A DNA stretch of 64,000 nt from Iris pallida. Its lineage: Eukaryota; Streptophyta; Magnoliopsida; Asparagales; Iridaceae. Made by a program: the position numbers and the translations under genes. How positions within the stretch are numbered: the stretch's first letter is position 1; the number at the start of each line of letters is the position of its first letter. The DNA lies in assembly GCA_029216955.1 (NCBI GenBank), contig JANAVB010031417.1, positions 18,384,219 to 18,448,218 on the forward strand, given 5' to 3'. Shown piece after piece: positions 21,485 through 38,868 of the stretch. A model generated the notes under the pieces. The model was not told the origin of the DNA. It made no database searches and was given only the letters and a program-made list of their open reading frames with translations.

Positions 21485-22480
21485 TCAGTCAAGTTTAGAA
21501 CGAAAAGATAAGAAATAGAAGTTATGTGATGGCTCAAATTTTCTGATCTTCTTCTCACCTCTGACTACGCTTGCTACTGGTTTCTCTGGCACTGAAAGGT
21601 TGAGTCTAATTTTCAGCTCTGAATTATCCAAAATGTGACTCGGATCCGGAATGTAGCATCTGAGTTGTGATACGTAGAAGACGTTGTGCACACTCTCAAG
21701 ATTACTTGGTAGAGCTAACCGGTACGCTACTTTTCCAACTCGTCTTAAAACTTCAAATGGCCTGATGTACCTGGCCTCAATTTCCCAGCTCCGACAAAAC
21801 TGATCGTTCCTCTGGTAGGAGAAAACTTCACAAAAAAATGCTATCTCCTTCTTCAAACTCTACTGGTCGACGACTACTATCAACCCAATGCTTCTGTTTC
21901 TCTTGGACAATCCTGAGCTTACATTCACCTTCTCTACTGCGTCAGTCACCATCTCTGGACCCAGCAGTACTCTTTCTCCTATGTCATCCCATGCAAGTGG
22001 TGTACTGCAACGACGTCCATAGAGTGCCTCGAACGGTGTCATACCGATGCTAGCTTGGTAGCTGTTGTTGTAGGAGAATTCTACCAAGTGCAAATGGTCT
22101 TCCCAAGACCCTCCAAATTCCAAGACGCAGGATCTCGGCATGTTTTCTAGCGTCTGAATTGTTCTCTCTGATTGCCCGTCAGTCTGGAGATGGTAGGCGG
22201 TGCTGAACTTCAGTTGTGTTCCCAAACTGTCATGCAAACTCTTCCAAAAGTGAGAGGTAAATCTAGTATCTCTGTCAGATACTATACTTACCGGAACTCC
22301 ATGAATCCGGTAGATGTGCCGCATGTATAGTACAGCCAACTTTTCGATGAATAAACCAACTTTGAAGGGGATAAAGTGAGCTGACTTGGTCAGTCGGTCC
22401 ACTATAACCCAAATGGCGTCCTTCCCTCCTTGGGAAAGAGGCAGTCCTGACATGAAGTCCATTGTGATGTGCTCCCATTT
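21485..22480 (-). pseudogene. E3 integrase core, C-terminus and degraded chromodomain
   Basis: After a TAG stop in the IPE-stop-KWEHIT context, the frame reads the integrase core. IVDRLTKSAHF, IVSDRDTRFTSHFW and QTDGQSERT contain the three acidic catalytic residues. YHLQTD replaces the usual YHPQTD. A frameshift near 21930 is followed by RRPVEFEEGD and another shift near 21850. The C-terminal domain (KVAYRLALP, VFYVSQLRCYIPDPSHIL) then runs into a tail without the usual WRHH..STWERED chromodomain core. It is non-functional as it stands. Confidence 0.88.
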
Positions 22481-23019
22481 CTACTCCGGAATATCTAGTG
22501 GCTGTAGAAGTCCTGCGGGTCTCTGTCTGCCAGTCTTCACTTGTTGACAAATTAAACATCTAGCAACGTACCTAGCCACGTCTTTCTTCATTCCAAACCA
22601 CCAAACAATGGTACGCATATCCCGATACATCTTGTTAGCTCCAGGATGTATGGAATACTGCGTCTGGTCCGCTTCTTGCATCAGCTCGTTCCTCAGTTCG
22701 CCAGTTGGTACGCAAAGCCTCGTACCCTTCTTCAGTGCTCCGTCGCTGGCGATTGAGAATCCCTCAAGTGTTCCTGCCAGCACTTGATCTCTGAGTTTGC
22801 AAAGTGTCTCGTCTTGAAATTGTGCTTCCTTCATCAGCTCCAGCCATCTTTTTTGCCTCATGTTCAGCTCCTTCTGAGTGAAAACATACTTCAGACTTTT
22901 GTGGTCTGTATATATTTTCACTCTCTCTCCATATAGATAATGCTTCCATAGCTTCAAAGCAAATATCACCGCTGCGAGCTCCAAATCATGAGTGGGATAG
23001 TTCTTCTCATGAGTCCGTA
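22481..23019 (-). pseudogene. E3 RNase H C-terminal part and integrase zinc-binding domain
   Basis: Starts at the E4 insertion with [35 protein letters not shown] and QKRWLELMK, which are RNase H. It then jumps in frame to [16 protein letters not shown], losing the stretch that in E6 holds [14 protein letters not shown]. The zinc-binding domain ([21 protein letters not shown]) follows. The frame ends in TAG right after DIPE, at the same codon as the stop in E6. Confidence 0.88.
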
Positions 23020-23024
23020 ATTGC
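23020..23024. repeat. E4 target site duplication, left
   Basis: ATTGC before the E4 LTR start TGTAACACCC; the same bases are at 33771-33775. Removing E4 rejoins the E3 RNase H frame (ASRQL, then RTHEKN). Confidence 0.95.
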
Positions 23025-25623
23025 TGTAACACCCAGTTTTTCAGATGAGGGTAATTTTGAAATTTTATAATTATAATTATTATTTATTGATAATTATTTT
23101 ATATTATGATTTTTGGTGATTTTTAATCATTTTTAAACTATTTAAAATTATGACTTGTGATTTTGATATTTTACTATTGTTTGGTTTTAATTTCGAAGAA
23201 TTTGTCACCCCCAGTTTTCAGGAACAGGAGTATTTTTGTCATTTTGTATTTTTGAAATATTTTTGAAATTTATTTTATTATTTATGATATTATTTTGGGG
23301 TTATTTGAGTCGGGTTCGAATTTCAGCTCAATCCGACTTGAAACGGGGACCCGGGAGTAGTGTTGACTTTAGTGGACCCACACATTAGTTAGCCATGGCC
23401 CACATGATAGAAATATTTTAGTTAGATGTTAGACTAATTATTATGGATAAGGTTAGTGTGATTAGAGACTTTAGAATGACTAATTTAGTCCCAACCAATT
23501 AGCCCTTTCCTAATACTAATAGAATAGGTTAGTGGAGGCATTTTGGACCTTACCATAATAGGACAAATAGCCCCATATGGCCAGCCACTTTGGGAGAGGA
23601 TAGGCTCAAGTTCATTTCATTATTCTCATCCACACTCTCTCTCTTGTTCTTCCCCAAATTCCTAGAGAGAAATCCCTAGCAATTTCTCCACCAAATCCTT
23701 TCATTTCGCCACCAAATCTTCTTCTTTCCTTCTCCATTCTAGCCAAGGAGGAAGCTACCCAAGTTTGGGAGGATTCGGAGCTTGTTCGTGTCTTTTTGGA
23801 ATCTCTACGTGTCGGTGTCGCTCCAGGAAGACTTTTCTTCGATTCGATCTACCGGGAGGTATAAATCCCTTTTCTTTTTCATTTTCTCATGCATATAGGT
23901 CTATTTTGAACCCATAGGAATGACCCCCATGGTTGTATCTCCATTTGTGTCCATTTCGTGTCCATTTGGAGGTCATAGGAGTGTCCTTTGTGTTGTGGTT
24001 GTGTCCATGTGGGAAAACTCCAAATTTGGACACACTATGTGTTGTTGTTATGTATGAATAAATTATTACATGTTTAATCTCATATTTTTGTATTGGAGAT
24101 GTGTTCTATAGTGTCTCATATATATATATATTAGTGTAGAGAGTGAGTTCTTGATATATTATGTTATATACTTGTGTTCTTTTGTCTCAAACTACCAAAT
24201 TCGTCATAATTTTTATCCATGTTTTTAGTAGCAATAGCAACTTAGAAATGTCATAACTTTTAGCTTAAAACTCTGATTTATCTTCTGTTTTTTTAAAAGA
24301 ACCGTATCGAAGTTAGCTTTCCAAATATATATTTTAATAAGCCAAATTCTTTCTGTAACTTTCTGTAGAATTATTTGAGTGTCAGATGTACGAAAGACGA
24401 ACGCGTTTCGGTATTTTTGCAATTTCGGAAGCTTTCGGACACGAAAATGCGATCCGTTTGAAGTTTCGGAAAGCTAACATGAAGTACTACAACATACTTT
24501 AATCCTAGAATTTAGTGAATGCCCAATTGGTACAGTATTGGTTTTAAGTAAAAGAGTGACTATATGATATATGCATTTTGTGTAACCTATGAGCCTATGT
24601 AGTATGGATATTAAATGAATATAGAGTATGTAATACATGATATGTTAGATAAATAAAATGATATATATATGATATATATCCTATTTACATTAATGTATAT
24701 ATATGGTTGAATGCAAGCATGTAGGAATGCAATTAATGTAATATATGTAAGCAATGCATAAATGCATGAATGAAAGAATGATATACAATGCATGCATAAA
24801 AGTATATAATGAATGCTAGATATAAATGCAAGGTATATATGTAATGATAGATATGAATGCATAATGTACAAATATTGTAAATGCAATATCAGATTTCGTA
24901 TGTAGAGATAGAACCAATGCATAGCATTTTAGGTTGTTCGAACACTGAACTGTCCATGTAAGCATATATACCTTCCTTTTCCTATTGCCAAGCCAATTTT
25001 AGTTTTCAATATAGTGGAATGTCTATGAATGTAATGTTAACCTTCAACCCCTTAATTCGAAATGTTAGTTAATTTCAGTATTAGACAATGCATGAGCTGT
25101 ATGCATATGGGATGTTGGCTTAATGGCAGATTTTAGATAACATGGTTCATTTTATGTGGTTAGTTACACCAGTTTATGGGATAGCTCACTTTAGTTTATA
25201 TGTAAATGTGGAACTAAACTGAGAATGAACTTCACCCTCTGCACAAGGACACCCCACTCTATATCAACCACCTTGTCATGTAACCCTTCTCTAAATGATT
25301 GCTATAATATATATAGATTTATGTAAAGTATAGATGCATGTTAGTTATAACTTAAATAGTCTCTACTCTAATGTATATAGATGTATACTTGTAGCCATGC
25401 ATGTTAAGTATAATACATGTATAATGTAGATGGGTTAGCTGTGTGCCATGTGTAGTGTAAACTCATAACTAGTATTGATTTCTCTTTTCATGTACACACA
25501 CACAGGTTTCACACCCTCAAGTGACACTCTCATGTCACATGACACACACACACATACACTTGAACACATGCACTTTCATTCTCCTTTTTCCCTATGGATA
25601 TGTGTACACACACACACACACAA

Positions 25624-25764
<141 letters not shown>

Positions 25765-26101
25765 TGTTAGACTCACATTTTTAATGTATCCTACAAATAT
25801 ATGAGTGCACTATATTATATTAGATACATTTATGGACATGTGTGTATATATGTGAGATGAATATATAGGTATCCTATATATTATAATATGTAGGTGTATT
25901 ATATTTTAGATATATATATTGTTATGTATATGATATGTGAAATATGTGTGATGTGGACTATTGGGCATATGGCCTATGTGTATGATATGAATACACCAAT
26001 ATTGTGTGTTGGCAGTCTAGTATGACTTGTGATTGGTGTGTGATTGCTAGACTAGGCTTGGTTAGGCCTAGTGAGACTTGTTAGACTTGTTTGGTTTAGG
26101 C

Positions 26102-26167
26102 TTGACCTAGTTTGACCAGTCTAGTTGACTAGAGTTGACCGAGAGTTGACTTTGGTCTAGTTTGACC
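26102..26167 (+). promoter_or_regulatory. Cluster of TTGAC motifs in E4 5' LTR
   Basis: Six TTGAC cores occur within 66 bp, most followed by C or T. TTGAC[C/T] is the W-box core bound by WRKY factors. The cluster recurs at 32479-32545 and, in a variant form, in the E6 LTR at about 56353-56425. Binding is not shown; it may simply be a repeat. Confidence 0.4.
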
Positions 26168-27400
26168 TAGACAGCATGCAGATGCATTGTAGATTACATT
26201 TATCATCTCCTGTATATATCTTGACTTGTGTTGCTCTAAATAGGAGTCAGGTACCTTATCTCGGACGGTACATTTACTTCAGACATTCAGATACGAGGCG
26301 AGTATATTCTCTGACCGTTTCATACTTGTCTGGATTTATATTCTTGCTCTAGATTACTGTACTTGATGCTGACACGATCATTATCACGGATTGGTACTAT
26401 GTGGATCTTCTTCTGAGATGTTATCTCCTTGTATTCACTAAATACATATTGTGATGTGCGTTTCACTTACATATTGTATTTATTGAATACCCTTATCATT
26501 GTACACTCATTGTGCATATTGTACTCTTATTATCACATTGAGCCATTGTACAAGCCATTGTATAAGCCATTGTACAAGCCATTGTATAAGGTAACGTAAC
26601 TGAATTGGATCCTTGTGTATTGATTGGGAAGGGAGAGTAAAATTGGTTATGTGATCAATCCTATTGTATAAGAAATTATATATGTCCATTGTACACCCAC
26701 GTACAAAGGATTCCCATTTTATTGTATAACCTAACCCGTTTACATAACCATATTGTGCTCTAAATCACATGTTGCTTACAGTTCTTACTTATCATATATA
26801 GATATTTTCCATTATCAAATCTCTGCTATTTTTATATACATTCTTCTTTCAGCGTTTCATGTACCTTACTCTATTGCATGCTTTATATTTCCTAACATGA
26901 TATGAACTGCGTGAGATGTTTTGTGCTCGCTCCCGTCCTGACTGGACCTGTTAAAAATTTTACAAAGGATGATGAGGAACCCTGCACCCTTACTTGGAGT
27001 TTGCCTAGTTGACACTCGCGACCTGGACCCCTGGGGAGGTTCAGGCAGCTGCTCAGGATGATACCTTGTATAGTGTAGATAGCTTAGACTGTCCTTTCTT
27101 TTCATGTTTAGCTGTTGTCTTATTTTCAGAGTTGTATATTTTAGAGATGTTGAGACTTTGTTATTTTTTTCTGCTGTACCTCAGTTGAGGATTTCTTATC
27201 TTTTTTTATCATGCTACATTCTACCTTAGATTGTGATTGAGTTGTACCTCTGTGTTGGCCTCCTTATGGAGAGTATTCATATTATGTTAGTTATAGTTCA
27301 TGACCTAGAACAGCGTTCTACCGTCGACACTGCGGCGTAGGCTAGGCGTTGTTACGCTCTCGTACCCTCACAGTGGGTGCGGGTCGTGACACGTTTTTAG

Positions 27401-27418
27401 TGGTGGCCTATGCAGGTC
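27401..27418 (+). other. Putative primer-binding site of E4
   Basis: TGGTGGCCTATGCAGGTC, nine bases after the LTR, one mismatch from the block in the other five elements. Confidence 0.5.
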
Positions 27419-27630
27419 GAGTTTATGTAGTGGTATTCGAACTAGAGTATCACTACAGCCTGCAGTAGGATTAGGATATTTTGGAGGTATTCAATCACAT
27501 TAGGAAAAACTCTTAATTAGATTCCGTTTTGTCAAAAATTGTTGCTTATTGACTTCCCTTGAATATAAACTGTCCTCTTTTGAATTTTTTGCTTCATTCT
27601 CAGAAATTGCTTCTTGTTTGATCAGTTTTT

Positions 27631-27891
27631 ATGATGGTTATGAAGACACGATCTCATCGCTTCGGTTCGGGGGATACTATCGAGAGGCTGGCCACCTCTC
27701 GTCCTGTTCATCAGGACTTCGAGACCGCAGCTTCTGTTGTGCCGACTCAGGTTGGCGTTTCTGCTACATTGGAGGTGCACCTCTATCTGTACAGAGATTT
27801 ACTCTCGTCATTTCTGATTTCTCTCAGCAGCAGTGATTCATGCAGCATCAGCAGCAGACCAGGGAAAACTAGCAGGGCGAGCTATCGTTAG
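27631..27891 (+). pseudogene. E4 gag N-terminal remnant
   Basis: Starts MVMKTRSHRFGSGDTIERLATSRP, aligning with E6 gag (MVETRSQ...[10 protein letters not shown]) and the E2 gag fragment. After about 50 residues similarity is lost and the frame ends at 86 codons. No capsid, zinc knuckle or pol sequence follows. It may be kept only as a packaging region. Confidence 0.7.
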
Positions 27892-29054
27892 GACAGTCAA
27901 GGATGCGCAGACCATTGGAGATCTTGCTGCAAGTTCCTTTCTTCTCAATTCCATTCCCGTAATTGTCTTTTATAATTATCTTGAAATTCGATTCCATCTG
28001 TTCCTTGTTGATTGATTAATTTTGTCTTGTTACTCTTTTGTTGTGTTTGTTTTTTCTTCTGAGAAAATCATATGGGCTAGGTCGCCTAAATCATGGAATC
28101 TAGAATCCTCGATAGTCCTGTTAGTTGGCATAGTGAGGACATGTAGTCAGATTTTGGATGTATTCTCGGGTATGGAAATTTAAGGTTTTCGCCGTCGCAT
28201 GCGGCAGTACGAAAATTTTAAATACCATGAACCTTGAGGTACGTACCTTAGTCAAGGACTCTGTGATTATCGTAGCCTTGCTCACTAGCATGATGAAGAC
28301 TCTGGACAACATAATTTTGGACAGACGCATATGATTAACAGATTGTATCTTGAGAAGGTTTAAACATCATACCCTTTTGATTGTTATAAATGACTTAGGA
28401 GTAGGGATATTTAGTTTTGTAGAGCTTATTCATAGGTAGTTCCTTCATAGTATAATAGTATGATGACTTGAAGAGTGTCTGTACCCTAGAGGTGATAGTT
28501 AGCATTGGTGTTAGAATAGTAACCCATTGCAGATAATTCTCCTGTTATCTATAATACCAACCAGTTACACATAGGATGTTAGTATGCCTTACATCCTTGA
28601 TGATTATTACTACTTTTCCTTACCTTTTCCAGTGAGGCACCCATGACCAGAGCATGCCTTTGAGTATAGTTGTAGTTTCACCTAAGACCGAGAGGTCTAT
28701 TTGTATAGATAGATTGCAGATGATATTGGCATATGGGATATAGGTTAGTTGGTATCTATAGGCCATTGTTGTATAGGGTTATAAACATGTTGTTTAGCCT
28801 ATACTTGGTTCAGTTTTCCATTTTAGTTAAGTTTCCTTCGTGTTGAGTTCCTTTGTGTTGATCACCTTTATAGGCAGTGTGCAGACCCTTCACTAGATAC
28901 CATGTCCCCTTGATTCAGACCATTCATCCTTAGCCTAGTTCTAAGCATTGTTTCAGACCCTTATAAGTTTAGTCTGCCTTAACCCTTGGTTGATCAGTCA
29001 TGTATATATATAGATGATATACTTAGGATATATGTGATGGATTGTTGTTCTTGA

Positions 29055-29123
<69 letters not shown>

Positions 29124-29370
29124 GTATTTGGTATTCATGTGCTTAGCTTGTAGGTATTTAGTTATAGGTGACTTGATAGGATTGGGAAGTTAAGAGCTAG
29201 TCTATTATAGAGTTTCTCTTTTGCTAAATTCTAGTTGTCAACACCTAAATAGCTAGCATAGGTAAAACCCTAAGAAGTTGACCAGTTGATGACCAAGTAC
29301 TTGGATGTTGAGAAATTGACTAGTGATTGACCCTTGACTATGTTTGACCTAGAAGGGGGTGCGATCATCT
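27892..29370 (+). other. Non-coding interior of E4
   Basis: About 1.5 kb without coding similarity. It includes a (TA)n run at about 29057-29120 and, just before the polypurine tract, another cluster of TTGAC words (29278-29355). Confidence 0.7.
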
Positions 29371-29408
29371 TAATTTCGAGGACAAAATTTTTATAAGATG
29401 GGTAGGAT
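29371..29408 (+). other. E4 polypurine tract and upstream block
   Basis: ATTTCGAGGACAAAATTTTT, then ATAAGATGGGTAGGAT abutting the 3' LTR. The block has one change from the usual form, and the tract is less purine-pure than in E1 or E6. Confidence 0.85.
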
Positions 29409-33770
<4,362 letters not shown>

Positions 33771-33775
33771 ATTGC
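33771..33775. repeat. E4 target site duplication, right
   Basis: ATTGC, matching 23020-23024. Confidence 0.95.
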
Positions 33776-34887
33776 CTAGATGCGTAAGCAATTACTTTCC
33801 CGTGTTGTTGAAGAACACAGCCCAATCCATTACCGGAAGCATCACTGTAAATTGAGAAACCGCCGGTACCTGCGGGTAGCGCAAGTATCGGCGCAGTGGT
33901 AAGTCTCTTCTTCAGCTCCTCAAATGATGCCTGGCAATCCTCCATCCAGATGAACTCTTCATTCTTCCGAGTGAGCTTCATCATCGGCTCAGTAATTCTG
34001 GCAAAATCCTTCACGAACTTTCGGTAGTTGCCAGCCAAGCCCAAGAAACTCCTGATTTCAGCAACTGAGCTTGGGGTAGACCACTTCTTAATAGCAGCTA
34101 TCTTCTTTGGATCCACCGAAATTCCTTCTCCTGTGACAACATGGCCCAGAAATTCTACTTTGTCTAGAAAGAATTCATATTTGGAAAGCTTACCATACAG
34201 CTTCTCCTTCCTCAAAGTTTCCAGAACTTTCCTGAGGTGCTCTTCGTGCTCCTCTTCCGTCTTTGAATAGATCAGAATGTCATCGATGAAGACAACGACA
34301 ATTTGATCTAGGTATTCATTGAAAACCTTGTTCATATGGTTCATGAACACCGCAGGAGCATTCGTCAGTCCAAACGGCATGACCAAGAATTCAAACTGCC
34401 CATACTTGGTGTTGAATGCCGTCTTGGGAATATCTTCCTTCCTGACCCTAATCTGATGGTAGCCAGATCTAAGATCAATCTTCGAAAACACCTTAGCTCC
34501 GCTCAATTGATCAAATAGGTCATTGATCCGGGGCAGAGGGTACTTGTTCTTGATGGTGATATTGTTCAGTGCCCGGTAGTCGATACACATCCGTACTGTT
34601 CCGTCCTTCTTGGGTACAAACAAGACAGGTGCTCCCCAGGGTGAAGCTCCGTCTCGAATGAATCCCAGAGCCTTCAGTTCGTTGATCTGGTCCTTCATCT
34701 CCTTGGTCTCCTTCGGGTTGACTCTGTAGCATCCCTTAGAAATAGGGGGAGAGCCGGGGACTAGGTCAATGGTGAACTCTATGTCTCGATCTGGGGGTAA
34801 TCCGGGAAGACTATTAGGGAAGACATCTACCATAAAGGTGTAACTAAGAATTTTATTCATGTGGAGAATTACAGCAAAAACTCTCAT
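33776..34887 (-). pseudogene. E3 reverse transcriptase and N-terminal RNase H
   Basis: A long open frame encodes a Ty3/gypsy [44 protein letters not shown] (catalytic Asp about residue 138), [12 protein letters not shown] and [10 protein letters not shown] (about 200-209). It continues through the connection into RNase H ([18 protein letters not shown]). The frame is cut by E4 at ASRQL and continues at 23019. RT catalytic residues are intact, unlike E6. The usual protease upstream is missing: only about 20 residues precede DVFPNSLPG. Confidence 0.93.
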
Positions 34888-34956
34888 GATTGATCTAAGG
34901 ACATCCTGTTACAACTTCTTATAACAATAGATAATGCTATTCAGCAGTCCTAGGTA

Positions 34957-35337
34957 TTATTCTTCATGGTTCTGACTCTTATATGAGCAGTCTCCAACTG
35001 CTTCATCTTCTATGAACCTCGAGTCTGCATCATGCCTTATTGTAGGAGGCAAGGTCTGCTGGATAGAAAAAGAGTCCCTAGGTTGTGGCCTAACAGGTGT
35101 TGCTGGGATATGTGCTCTGGTTTGATGGAAAGATAAGGGGCAGTCCTTTACCCGATGTTCAGCAGATCCACATGCCAAACATTTTCCCAATCTCTTGCGA
35201 CAAATATTGGCTTGGTGACCAAGCCTTTTACAGTAGTCACCAACCAATAGCTTCTTACGATATGACTGCCGGATAGGGCTCAAATATATATCTTCTAGAT
35301 TCAGGGGTATCCCTCCTAGGACGAGGTTCCGCTCCAA
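34957..35337 (-). pseudogene. E3 gag zinc-knuckle region
   Basis: Reads GDYCKRLGHQANICRKRLGK and CLACGSAEHRVKDC, the tandem nucleocapsid knuckles. The first has lost its leading cysteine (glycine there); the second is intact. A proline and glutamine-containing tail ends at a stop before RT. It is in a different frame from the gag N-terminal ORF, and the capsid region between them is deleted. Confidence 0.8.
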
Positions 35338-35701
35338 CTTGGTTTAAGATAGCTAAGGCTACATCATTGACGTTCTTCATGACTTCTCTCGTGATATTCA
35401 TCTGTTCCTGCTGGGCTTCAGCTTGAGCCTTCTGGAACTCCATGATTTCTTGAAATAGGGCAACCATTTGGGAGGTGTTTACTGGTACTGGTGGAGCAAC
35501 AGGAATGGGTACTTCACCAAGGAAATGCAACTCAATTTGAGAAGAGATAGAAATCGTCAGTGTAGTGAAAACTTTACTGGATGCATTATGGAGACGGTCA
35601 ATCAGCTGCGAGGGAATAAACCCTGGACTTGGTTGAGGAGATGGGGTATGATCCGGAGATGACACCTCATCGCCAGCAGGATTGGTCTTGTCAATGGCCA
35701 T
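35255..35701 (-). pseudogene. E3 gag N-terminal ORF
   Basis: A 148-codon frame with a Ser/Pro-rich start and a Gln/Glu-rich helical stretch (FQEIMEFQKAQAEAQQEQM), placed where gag begins. It ends beyond the point where capsid should follow; the capsid motifs seen in E6 (RTWYQ, FKKKFFP) are absent. Assignment is by position and composition. Confidence 0.55.
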
Positions 35702-35858
35702 TCTCTGGAAGGTTTAGGATACAAACATAAGCAAGGTATCCTACCAGTCTATAATCAAACAAAAATATTTATGTATATAATTCGGACCTATGTTGTGACA
35801 AATCAATGTTCTAGTGTTCTAATTGTTTCTAGGTATGTTTTCCTAAGTTGTTGTTATG

Positions 35859-35876
35859 GACCTGCATGGGCCACCA
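35859..35876 (-). other. Putative primer-binding site of E3
   Basis: Reverse complement of TGGTGGCCCATGCAGGTC, nine bases from the 5' LTR edge at 35886. Confidence 0.5.
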
Positions 35877-35885
35877 CTAAAAATA

Positions 35886-38425
35886 TGTCATGACCCGGTC
35901 CCAATTACTTGGGTCGAATCGGATCATGTCCAGCCTGCACCATTGTTGAGACGGCGGCAGTAAGCTGTATCCATTTGCAGGTAATATCAACAACAAAATA
36001 ATTGCCACAATTTATTATTCCGAATTTAAAAACTTTTACAATGAAAGGGAAGATACAACTTAACACCATTTTCTACATACATCATGAAGAAAACAAAACT
36101 CTAGGCAAACAGCTCATCAGTCTCGAAATCATCGTCCTCTAGTTGGGACCTCGGGGAATATCGCGGAACAAAGCCTCATCAGTATTACCTAAAAATGTTG
36201 GGTCTCCAGTCAGGAGTGAGCAAAGTACAATTCATGCTAATTTGACAATTAAAATAATAATAGAATTATGCACTTTTAAACAATTTGGAATAAATTCCAG
36301 CAGTTACAGTATTGTGATGTGAATAGGTAATGAATATGACCGGCTTGGGTTGTACAGTGAATGATATGGCTTATCCCCGTGTGTATGAGGGGTAAGCTCG
36401 CACAGTTCTAAGTTATTATTTGGATGTGGTCATACTCATTACACTACTCTCCCAGTCCCCAAACAGTTACAGTAGTTACAGTAGTTACAATCAGTGCTCT
36501 CAGAGAGAGTTCCGTGTTGCATCGTGGTTTAAACTTGCAATAAAACGATTATTAAATAATTATAAACTAACACAAAATGTACTTGCCTCAAATTGGACTG
36601 GACTTGTAGGGTTGAGACTTCGGGATTGAAACTAGTCTCGTCCTCGAAATCCTACATTCGAGAAGTTTGTCTCAGATTCCAGAGTTACCATGCTAACTAT
36701 GCTAGTTGCAATCTCTAAGTTGTGTCATAATCAATTTTAATCTTTATTTACACAATCACAAACAAATCGATTATCGGGTGCGTTGTAATTAATAACGAGA
36801 AAAAGATCAATTTAACTTGTATTTTGGAAAAACTCGTAGTTACCAATTTAATTGATTAAAACTTTGTATTTTCGTAATTATACGTATAAAACTATATTTC
36901 TTGTTTTAATGAGAAAACATGATCGTTGTTAAAATATTAAAAGCTTGTAAATTTTAATGTGAGAAAACTTCATTAATTTTCTATATCAAAATAATATTTA
37001 ATTTAGATTTACGCGTACGCTAAAAACTCGCAAAACTAGAGAATAACAGAAAACCTACGCTACAAAATTACAGGCCACAGAGAAAAATCGAAAAGCTGGG
37101 CTTATGCCCTTACAATTATTTTACATAAATTGAAATAAGAGAAATAGTTGTTAGTTCTAAAATTATCCTACAAATTAATTATGAATAAATTAATAATTAA
37201 AATAAATTAAATTAATAATGAGTCTCAGATATTGGTTCAATCGTCATATAGGCTAATGCCTCAACGTCCGGACGAAGCCGATTTCGTTTGCACTTAGCCG
37301 GGACCCATTGACCAATACGGTCGTCGCCCAAAATCCAAAATAATAATATTTTTCCGAAAAACCATTTTAAAACCATTTTAAAATTATAATTAAATTTTAT
37401 AGAAAATTCGACAGCATTCCCTCTATTTTCGGGATAACCCAAAACTGGAAAAGTGTTCCAATATTTTCCTGCAAGTATCCCAAACCAGGGAAATCCAAAA
37501 TATATATATATAAATAACCACAATCATTCCCAATATTAATTCGGAACAACCCGAAACGAATTCGGGAATCTGAAACTGACCCAGAAAATATCACAGCACA
37601 ATTCGAAAAAGATCCGAAAACCACATATTCCCAGAATTCATTTCCGAAAGTTTCGAAAAATCAAAACCAAACTAATATAGGCTTTCCCGAAAGTCTCTCG
37701 AAAAATCCCGGAAATAAAACGTAACCCAAAATCGAATTTCCCGAAGGAAATTCGTAGACCAATCTCATCATAGACACGGGAGGGACGAACTACTATGATT
37801 AACCAGAGATTACCCAAATCGACGGAATCCGAAGGGTTGCCTCGGACTCGGGACACGCGAATCCGCGAAAACGAACTCGAAATCCCGTGGACAGCGCTGG
37901 ACAGTGCTGTCCAGATCAGCGGGGCACGGGCTCAGGGTGACGACGCTAGGGCACGGCCGAACAGGGCTGGCGCCGAAGGGGACGCGGCCGAGGAAGGCGT
38001 TGGACGGGGCTGGGTGCGCCGGAGAGTGCGCTGGCCGGGCATGGGGGCGGCCGGCGGAAACGGCGCGCGTGCGGCTAGGGCGTGGGAGGCGGGGAGCAGC
38101 CGGGTCGGCAGCACTGGGGACGCTGGCTGGAGGCGCACGGGCGGTCGGGAGGTCGTCGGAATGGCGGCGAGTGGGGAGGCCGAGGGTGCGGCATGGTCGG
38201 GGCGCCGGGGAGGTTGGCTCTGAGTGGGAGAGAGAAATGGTGGTGGTGGGGATTGTTCTTCTGAAGTGGGGAAAATAGAGAAGGGAGGGAAGTAATGGGA
38301 AGTTGTGAGTAGGGGTGGTGTGTGTGTGTGTTAAAGAAGGAGAGGAGTGGGAGTTGTGGGTGTGCTGAGAGTGAATGTAGGGAGAGAAGTAAGGGGAGAG
38401 GGAGAACGTGTGTGTGTGGGGGGGG
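35886..38425 (-). repeat. E3 5' LTR, main part
   Basis: Matches the 3' LTR from its 18342 end; interrupted at a G run by E5. It includes the tail module copy (36139-36194), the hairpin (36369-36397) and a GC-rich patch (37810-38270). Confidence 0.93.
38421..38425. repeat. E5 target site duplication, left
   Basis: GGGGG before TGTAACTCC, and GGGGG at 50370-50374 after the LTR end. Because the target is a G run the match is less informative, but the uninterrupted paralogous site near 20890-20900 confirms the junction. Confidence 0.8.
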
Positions 38426-38868
38426 TGTAACTCCACTTCCCTGATTTTTTTTAAATAAATAATTAGATTTCTAAAAATTATACAAATGTTATTATTAGCT
38501 TTAAATAATAACTGGTTTTAAATAATAATTTGGTAATTTAGTTTTGGAGGGAATTGATTTTGGACCACTTTTCGAATTTGAAAAGTTGTTATAACAACTT
38601 TGGGTCCACCATGTGAATTCCTAACTGAATTCTTAGTTTTCTGCAATTCATGAAAGAGGTGAAGGACTTTTTGATTAAATGATTAAATAGGGGGGCTGTT
38701 ATGCAATTGGTCTGGAGCGGGGGGGGGGGGGGGTAATGTGCAAAATGCACATTTCCCTTTTATTAACCGTTCTCTAGAGGAGAGAGAGTATTCTCCTCTT
38801 TTCTTTCTCTTTCTTCTGAATTTTCGAGAAGGGTTTTCCCCAATCTCGGCGGAGCACCCGAGACGACG

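Noticed and set aside
34028..34732. ORFs opposite or out of frame with the E3 RT
   Set aside because: Shadow frames of a well-supported RT coding region.
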